Below, one piece after another: positions 6,643-10,728 of a stretch of 10,728 nt of DNA. Location of the stretch: contig JASHUH010000048.1 of the NCBI GenBank assembly GCA_030040115.1, positions 1 to 10,728 of the forward strand, written 5' to 3'. The translations under genes were made by a program, and so were the position numbers. Below the pieces are notes generated by a model. That model had not been told where the DNA came from. It saw nothing but the letters and a program-made list of their open reading frames with translations, and did not search any database. Source of the DNA: Acidobacteriaceae bacterium. GTDB taxonomy: Bacteria > Acidobacteriota > Terriglobia > Terriglobales > Acidobacteriaceae. The first letter of the stretch is position 1; each line of letters starts with the position of its first letter.

Positions 6643-6832
6643 GCCTCACGTCGGCTTCGATCGTTCGCCGCCTCAGGCGCCGGGTTGTCTTTGCGCGCGA
6701 ATTGCCGCCGCGTGCCGACCCAATGATGCGGCTGCAAAAGGATCCGCTTCTCCGCGCCACAACCTGGCTCGCGCTCGCAACCCGCACTCCATTGGTTTGA
6801 CCCCCCACCCCAGAGAACTGCGGAGGACCCCG

Positions 6833-8269
6833 ATGAACGATCAACACCGATTGACCGTCCGCCTGCTCAAGATGTGCGATTTATTGCTTGTTGCGGTGTC
6901 CTTTCTGCTGACGACGATCTATCGCGTGAGAGCGGAGCGTAGTATTTCGCTGGCCCGCTTCCTCTCCATGCGAACCAAGATCTCCAACCTGCTGATCCTC
7001 ATTTTCGCCCTCGTTGTTTGTCACCTTATTTTCACGCTTTGCGGCCTCTACGACTCTCGCAGGCTCACGGGCCGCAGCCGCGAGTTTCGCGATGTGGCGC
7101 GCGCCACCACGATCTTCAACACCTTCTTTCTGGCGCTGAGTTATGTCTTCTCGATCCGCATGGTCACCATGCAGTTCCTGGCGATCTTTTGGGGAATGAC
7201 AACGCTGATGCTGGCTGCTTCCCGGTTCGCGCTGCGGCGGATTGCCGACCGGGTTCGCGTACATGGCCGCGACCTGCGCTACATGCTCATCCTGGGCGCT
7301 AACCCAAGGGCCCTCGAGTTTGCGCGACATATCCTGGCCAAACGCAAGCTGGGTTACCGCCTGCTTGGCTTCGTCGACGATGATTGGCCCGGCGCGGCGG
7401 CGGTAAAGGGCGCCGGCTATGAGGTGGTGAGCAACATCGCCGGCCTTGCCGAATACCTCCGCGGCAATGTGGTGGACGAAGTGGCCTTCTACCTGCCGTT
7501 CGGGTCTTTCTACCAGTACTCCGCGCAGGCGGCCGAGCTCTGCCAACAGCACGGGATCACCATGCGCGTTCACTCGAATTTCTTCGGTCTCAAGACGGCC
7601 AAGTGGAGGCCGGAGGAGTTCGACGGCGAACAGTACATCGCCACTTACACCTATTCGAAGGAGCTTTGGCCACGGACAGCAAAGCGATTATTCGACATCG
7701 GGGTAGCGGGCGGCGCTCTGGTTTGCCTGGCACCTGTCATGATCCTTGCCGCCATCGCCATTAAACTCACCTCGCCGGGCCCGATTTTCTTCGTGCAGGA
7801 ACGCATCGGGCTGAATAAGCGGCGGTTCAAAATCTTCAAATTCCGCACCATGACGCCCGGCGCCGAGAAGATGAGGGCTTCGCTCGAAGCCATGAATGAA
7901 GCTGGAGGTCCGAACTTTAAGATGCGCAATGACCCGCGCGTCACCCCCGTGGGCAGGATTTTGCGCCGTTCCAGCATTGACGAAACGCCGCAACTGCTGA
8001 ATGTTCTTGTCGGCGACATGAGTCTCGTGGGTCCGCGCCCGCTGCCTGTCCGCGACTACGAAGGTTTTAACCAGGACTGGCAGCGCCGACGCTTTAGCGT
8101 CAAACCGGGAATCACCTGCCTATGGCAGGTGGGCGGGCGCAGCCAGCTTACTTTCGAGCAGTGGATGAAGCTCGACCTTCTGTACATGGACGAGTGGTCA
8201 ATGTGGCTCGATTTGAAAATTCTCACCCGTACCCTCCCCGCGGTTCTCCGCGGAGTAGGCGCGGTGTAG
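6833..8269 (+). CDS. Polyprenyl-phosphate phosphoglycosyltransferase (WbaP/GumD type)
   Basis: This 478-residue integral membrane enzyme would transfer a sugar phosphate from a nucleotide sugar to undecaprenyl phosphate, the first committed step of repeat-unit assembly. Four hydrophobic helices lie at about 13-29, 53-72, 93-108 and 113-131. A Rossmann-like CoA_binding_3 region follows (YMLILGANPRA at 150-160, GFVDDD at 179-184). The bacterial sugar transferase domain starts at KRLFDIG (284-290) with a membrane re-entrant hydrophobic segment to about 308, then GPIFFVQERIG, FKIFKFRTM (332-340), NDPRVTPVG, the catalytic Asp-Glu in SSIDETPQLLNVL (D383, E384), MSLVGPRP and KPGITCLWQVGGRS. Family motifs are complete. 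GGAGG at 6822-6826 supports the ATG at 6833; the frame is open upstream to 6506 but that part overlaps the preceding gene and is not family-like. Sugar specificity cannot be read from sequence. Confidence 0.93.
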   Translation: MNDQHRLTVRLLKMCDLLLVAVSFLLTTIYRVRAERSISLARFLSMRTKISNLLILIFALVVCHLIFTLCGLYDSRRLTGRSREFRDVARATTIFNTFFLALSYVFSIRMVTMQFLAIFWGMTTLMLAASRFALRRIADRVRVHGRDLRYMLILGANPRALEFARHILAKRKLGYRLLGFVDDDWPGAAAVKGAGYEVVSNIAGLAEYLRGNVVDEVAFYLPFGSFYQYSAQAAELCQQHGITMRVHSNFFGLKTAKWRPEEFDGEQYIATYTYSKELWPRTAKRLFDIGVAGGALVCLAPVMILAAIAIKLTSPGPIFFVQERIGLNKRRFKIFKFRTMTPGAEKMRASLEAMNEAGGPNFKMRNDPRVTPVGRILRRSSIDETPQLLNVLVGDMSLVGPRPLPVRDYEGFNQDWQRRRFSVKPGITCLWQVGGRSQLTFEQWMKLDLLYMDEWSMWLDLKILTRTLPAVLRGVGAV

Positions 8270-8311
8270 GCCTCTGATTGGTCTTTCCACGCACGAAAGT
8301 GAATGAGAGGC
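8238..8311 (+). other. Cluster of small RNA hairpins at the end of the phosphoglycosyltransferase gene
   Basis: CCGCGG-TTCT-CCGCGG (8238-8253) can form a six-pair GC stem with a four-base loop in the last codons. Directly after the stop codon, GCCTCT (8270-8275) and AGAGGC (8306-8311) enclose CTTTC (8283-8287) and GAAAG (8295-8299), giving a nested second structure. No T-run follows, so this is not a classic intrinsic terminator. It may protect or process the mRNA between the phosphoglycosyltransferase and epimerase genes. The remaining gap to 8419 shows no gene. Confidence 0.3.
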
Positions 8312-8419
8312 TCCGGGAACGCCAGCCAGCACATCCAGGCTCGCGTCAAGACCAGCCGCGTCGGTTTCGGCGCCCTTCAAGTCCACCTTTATTTTCCAAA
8401 ACCTTAAAAGGAGCCTTGT

Positions 8420-9496
8420 ATGAGTGTCGCCATCGTAAGCGGATCGTCGGGGTTAGTCGGGTCGGAAGCGGTCAGCTATTTTGCGTCTCTCGGAATGGAT
8501 GTTGCCGGAATCGACAACGGCATGCGGGCCCGCTTCTTTGGCCCGTCCGCATCCACTCATTGGATGACCGAAAAACTGAAGAGCGAAGTACCGCGCTTTC
8601 GCCATTACGACGCCGACATCCGCAACGCGGACGGCATCCATCGCATCTTCGAGACCTACGGGAGCGCCACCGAGCTGGTGATCCACGCCGCCGCGCAGCC
8701 ATCGCACGACTGGGCGGCCCGAGAGCCCTGGACCGATTTCACCGTGAACGCCAACGGCTCCTCGGTGATGCTCGAAGCTACGCGCCGCTACGCGCCCGAC
8801 GCGGTCTTCATTTACATGTCGACCAACAAGGTGTACGGCGACCGGCCGAACCAGTTGCCGCTGGTCGAGCTCGACACCCGGTGGGAGATCAGTCCCGGTC
8901 ACGAGTATGCATGGGGAATATCCGAGTCGATGTCGATCGACGCCACGATGCATAGCCTGTTCGGCGCTTCGAAAGTCGCCGCCGACATTCTGGTGCAGGA
9001 GTACGGGCGCTATTTCGGCATGAAGACGGTGTGCTTCCGCGGCGGCTGCCTTACGGGGCCGAACCACTCCGGCGCGCAACTGCACGGTTTTCTGGCGTAC
9101 CTGATGAAGTGCGCCGTGACCGGAGAGCCCTATACCATCTTTGGCTACAAGCGAAAACAGGTGCGCGACAACATTCATGCCGCCGATCTGGTGCGCGCTT
9201 TCGACGCCTTCTTCCGCAATCCGCGTTGCGGCGAGGTCTACAACATGGGGGGCGGACGGCAGAGCAACTGTTCCATGCTCGAGGCGATCGCCCTTTGCGA
9301 GCAGATCACCGGCCGTGAATTCGAGTGTAACTACCTGGACGAGAACCGCCGCGGCGACCACATCTGGTGGATCAGTGACCTCACCCGCTTTCAGAAGCAC
9401 TATCCGGAATGGAAGATTACCTACGACGTTCCGCGGATTCTGAACGAGATCTACGCCTTGAACTTCGAGCGCTGGAGTGAAGCATGCGTGATCTAG
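8420..9496 (+). CDS. NAD-dependent nucleotide-sugar epimerase/dehydratase (extended SDR)
   Basis: This 358-residue enzyme of the extended short-chain dehydrogenase family would convert a nucleotide sugar in the cytoplasm to supply a polymer building block. The Rossmann motif GxxGxxG is seen at 8-14 (SGSSGLVGS), followed by D32 in GIDNG, suited to NAD binding, then [11 protein letters not shown] (89-99), [10 protein letters not shown] (132-141) and the [14 protein letters not shown] segment. The layout and the RGGCLTGP and KQVRDNIH stretches recall CDP-paratose/tyvelose 2-epimerase-like members. Where the catalytic YxxxK is expected, the sequence reads F181-G-A-S-K185, so the tyrosine is phenylalanine while the lysine remains. 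I recall similar FGASK sequences in relatives, so this may be a subfamily feature. AAAAGGAG at 8406-8413 is a strong ribosome binding site. The end overlaps the next gene by 13 bp. The substrate is unknown. Confidence 0.87.
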   Translation: MSVAIVSGSSGLVGSEAVSYFASLGMDVAGIDNGMRARFFGPSASTHWMTEKLKSEVPRFRHYDADIRNADGIHRIFETYGSATELVIHAAAQPSHDWAAREPWTDFTVNANGSSVMLEATRRYAPDAVFIYMSTNKVYGDRPNQLPLVELDTRWEISPGHEYAWGISESMSIDATMHSLFGASKVAADILVQEYGRYFGMKTVCFRGGCLTGPNHSGAQLHGFLAYLMKCAVTGEPYTIFGYKRKQVRDNIHAADLVRAFDAFFRNPRCGEVYNMGGGRQSNCSMLEAIALCEQITGREFECNYLDENRRGDHIWWISDLTRFQKHYPEWKITYDVPRILNEIYALNFERWSEACVI

Positions 9497-10287
9497 GAAA
9501 GAAAAACGTCATCGGCGTCCTGATCGATGCGGTGGACTACGAAGCCAGCGTCGACTTCGTCTTGCGGGCCGCCCGCAAGCGGCGGGGCGCGGCCATCTCC
9601 GCGCTCGCCGTGCATGGCGTCATGACCGGCGTGCTCGACGCGGCGCACAAGTACCGCCTCAACCGTTTCGACCTTCTTGTCCCCGATGGCCAACCCGTCC
9701 GGTGGGTGCTCAACTGGCTCTATGGAGCAGCGCTTTCCGACCGTGTCTACGGTCCTAACCTGACCCTGAAGGTCTGCGAGCGCGCCGCAGCCGAAAGCGA
9801 ATCGATCTTCCTCTATGGTTCCACTGCGGAAATTCTCTCCGCGCTCCAACGCTCGCTCAAGCAGAGGTTTCCTGGCATTCGTATTGCGGGCAGTGAGCCT
9901 TCCAGGTTTCGCCGTCTCACTGCCGGCGAGAAGATGGCGTTAGCTGATCGGATTGTCTCTTCCGGAGCTTCCATCACGCTGGTCGGGTTGGGCTGCCCGC
10001 GGCAGGAATCGTTCGCATACGAATTTCGCGATGCGCTGTCGATGCCCATCCTCGCCGTGGGCGCCGCTTTCCCGTTCATCGCCGGCCGGATGGCGCAGGC
10101 GCCGCCATGGATGCAGGATCGTGGATTGGAGTGGCTCTTCCGCCTCTGCGCGGAACCGGGGCGGCTATGGCGGCGCTATCTCTATCTCAATCCCGCCTAT
10201 CTGTTTCTAGTCGCCTTGCAGGCCACCGGGCTCTCACGGTTCGGCACCGAAGGACAAGCGCCCATCGAGGAGGTTCTGGCCGGATGA
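9484..10287 (+). CDS. WecG/TagA/CpsF family glycosyltransferase
   Basis: This 267-residue enzyme belongs to the GT26 family, whose members add the second sugar, often N-acetylmannosaminuronic acid or N-acetylmannosamine, to a polyprenyl-linked primer at the inner membrane. Visible motifs are [13 protein letters not shown] (62-74) with the conserved acidic [12 protein letters not shown] (87-95), the [12 protein letters not shown] stretch, [11 protein letters not shown] and the C-terminal [17 protein letters not shown] followed by PGRLWRRYL, the membrane-targeting tail. At the place where many members carry a conserved threonine and asparagine near residue 40, this protein has ALAVHGVM (A42, H44), by eye. 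It starts inside the epimerase gene, so the two are probably translationally coupled; GGAG precedes the ATG. It fits with the phosphoglycosyltransferase as the second enzyme of repeat-unit assembly. Donor sugar not determinable. Confidence 0.9.
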   Translation: MRDLGKKNVIGVLIDAVDYEASVDFVLRAARKRRGAAISALAVHGVMTGVLDAAHKYRLNRFDLLVPDGQPVRWVLNWLYGAALSDRVYGPNLTLKVCERAAAESESIFLYGSTAEILSALQRSLKQRFPGIRIAGSEPSRFRRLTAGEKMALADRIVSSGASITLVGLGCPRQESFAYEFRDALSMPILAVGAAFPFIAGRMAQAPPWMQDRGLEWLFRLCAEPGRLWRRYLYLNPAYLFLVALQATGLSRFGTEGQAPIEEVLAG

Positions 10288-10340
10288 AACGCAACCACGC
10301 GAGGGGCCAAAGCGGGGATCAGACCGGGGAGCTATGCTGA
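10284..10340 (+). other. 18-codon mini-ORF bridging two genes
   Basis: An ATG at 10284 overlaps the stop of the WecG-type gene (ATGA) and reads 18 codons ([18 protein letters not shown]) to a TGA at 10338-10340, just past the flippase start at 10334. It would let ribosomes travel across the gap and couple translation of the two genes. The peptide resembles nothing I know, and it may be chance. Confidence 0.2.
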
Positions 10341-10728
10341 GGGCGCGGATCAAAAGCAAACTGGCCAGAAACACGCTCTGGATGTCGATGGGGCAAGGTC
10401 TTCGCCTGGTTGTCCAGGCGGCTTTTTTCGCCGTCATTGCCCGCTCCCTGGGCGCCAGCAATTACGGATCGTTTGTCGGCGTCGCAGCGTTGGTGGGCAT
10501 TCTGTACCCCTATGGAGCGCTGGGCAGCGGAAACCTGCTGGTCCAGGCCGTGGCGCGCGACAAGCGCATGTTTGGCGCAGCCTGGGGAAACGCTCTAGCC
10601 ACCATTGCGGTTTTCAGCACATTGTTGGTCGCGGTGGCGACTCTGGCTTCGCGCGTCGCCCTGCCTCATACCATACCCGTGCGGCTAGTTCTGGTGGTGG
10701 CGTTGGCCGACATTCCCGGCCAGGGCCT
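10334..10728 (+). CDS. Wzx-type polysaccharide flippase, N-terminus (cut by window edge)
   Basis: An ATG at 10334, with GGGGAG at 10326-10331, opens a frame that runs to the window end (131 full codons). The start MLRARIKSKLARNTLWMSMGQG and the hydrophobic stretch to VIARSLGASNYGSFVGVAAL are typical of the MATE-like polysaccharide transporter family: a short basic N-terminus, first membrane helix, then the loop 'RxLGxxxYG' seen across Wzx/RfbX-type proteins. Further hydrophobic helices appear at about residues 45-60, 82-105 and 115-130. Wzx proteins flip undecaprenyl-linked repeat units across the inner membrane. Its place after the phosphoglycosyltransferase and WecG-type genes points to a Wzx/Wzy-dependent pathway. 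The C-terminal two thirds are outside the window. Confidence 0.85.
   Translation, partial: MLRARIKSKLARNTLWMSMGQGLRLVVQAAFFAVIARSLGASNYGSFVGVAALVGILYPYGALGSGNLLVQAVARDKRMFGAAWGNALATIAVFSTLLVAVATLASRVALPHTIPVRLVLVVALADIPGQG

Noticed and set aside
6506..6832. N-terminal extension of the phosphoglycosyltransferase frame
   Set aside because: It overlaps the CpsD-like gene, is rich in Arg/Pro/Cys, and a good GGAGG site precedes the ATG at 6833.
6881..7573. 230-codon minus-strand frame opposite the phosphoglycosyltransferase
   Set aside because: Antisense shadow: charged, repetitive composition and no domain, while the plus strand has complete family motifs.
8453..9400. 315-codon minus-strand frame opposite the epimerase
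   Set aside because: The plus strand encodes a clear SDR enzyme. This is an antisense shadow common in GC-rich DNA.
1..10728. CRISPR array, insertion sequence, tRNA or phage/defence genes
   Set aside because: No regularly spaced repeats, transposase, integrase or tRNA-like pattern were seen; gene content is consistently polysaccharide-related.

Overview
The window reads as the upstream half of an exopolysaccharide/capsule synthesis and export locus from a high-GC Gram-negative bacterium. The combination of a PilZ-like protein, an UpxY-type NusG paralogue, a short OPX protein, a kinase-less chain-length protein, an ExeA-like ATPase, a CpsD-like ATPase with a degenerate P-loop and a WecG/TagA transferase is most like loci I know from Acidobacteriota (Terriglobia). 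That assignment is recognition from gene content and protein flavour, not a database match.

Layout: positions 1-71 hold the start of a divergent, minus-strand response regulator cut by the window edge. A non-coding stretch of nearly 700 bp follows, with two AT-rich islands, one holding a 15-bp imperfect palindrome and one a possible sigma-70 promoter. All remaining genes lie on the plus strand: PilZ-like protein (747-1178), a 315-bp gap, UpxY/RfaH-like antiterminator (1494-2099), OPX outer-membrane export protein (2158-2847), Wzz/GumC-type co-polymerase (2895-4388), ExeA-like AAA ATPase with a membrane anchor and LysM-like tail (4392-5867), CpsD-like ATPase (5899-6642), polyprenyl-phosphate phosphoglycosyltransferase (6833-8269), NAD-dependent sugar-nucleotide epimerase (8420-9496), WecG/TagA/CpsF glycosyltransferase (9484-10287) and the start of a Wzx-type flippase (10334 to the end).

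How the genes fit together: the phosphoglycosyltransferase would load the first sugar phosphate on undecaprenyl phosphate, the WecG-type enzyme would add a following sugar, the epimerase would supply a nucleotide sugar, and the flippase would move the lipid-linked unit across the inner membrane. The co-polymerase, its separated cytoplasmic ATPase and the OPX protein would control chain length and export. The polymerase and further glycosyltransferases presumably lie downstream. The antiterminator near the head of a long operon suggests transcription-elongation control, and a strong 42-nt hairpin immediately after its stop codon (2098-2139) is a candidate RNA element for it.

The most interesting points are the loss of the P-loop lysine and the paired acidic residues in the CpsD-like protein, the Tyr-to-Phe change at the expected catalytic position of the epimerase, the ATPase/anchor/LysM fusion, and the hairpin between antiterminator and export genes. 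I found no mobile element, CRISPR array, tRNA or rRNA.
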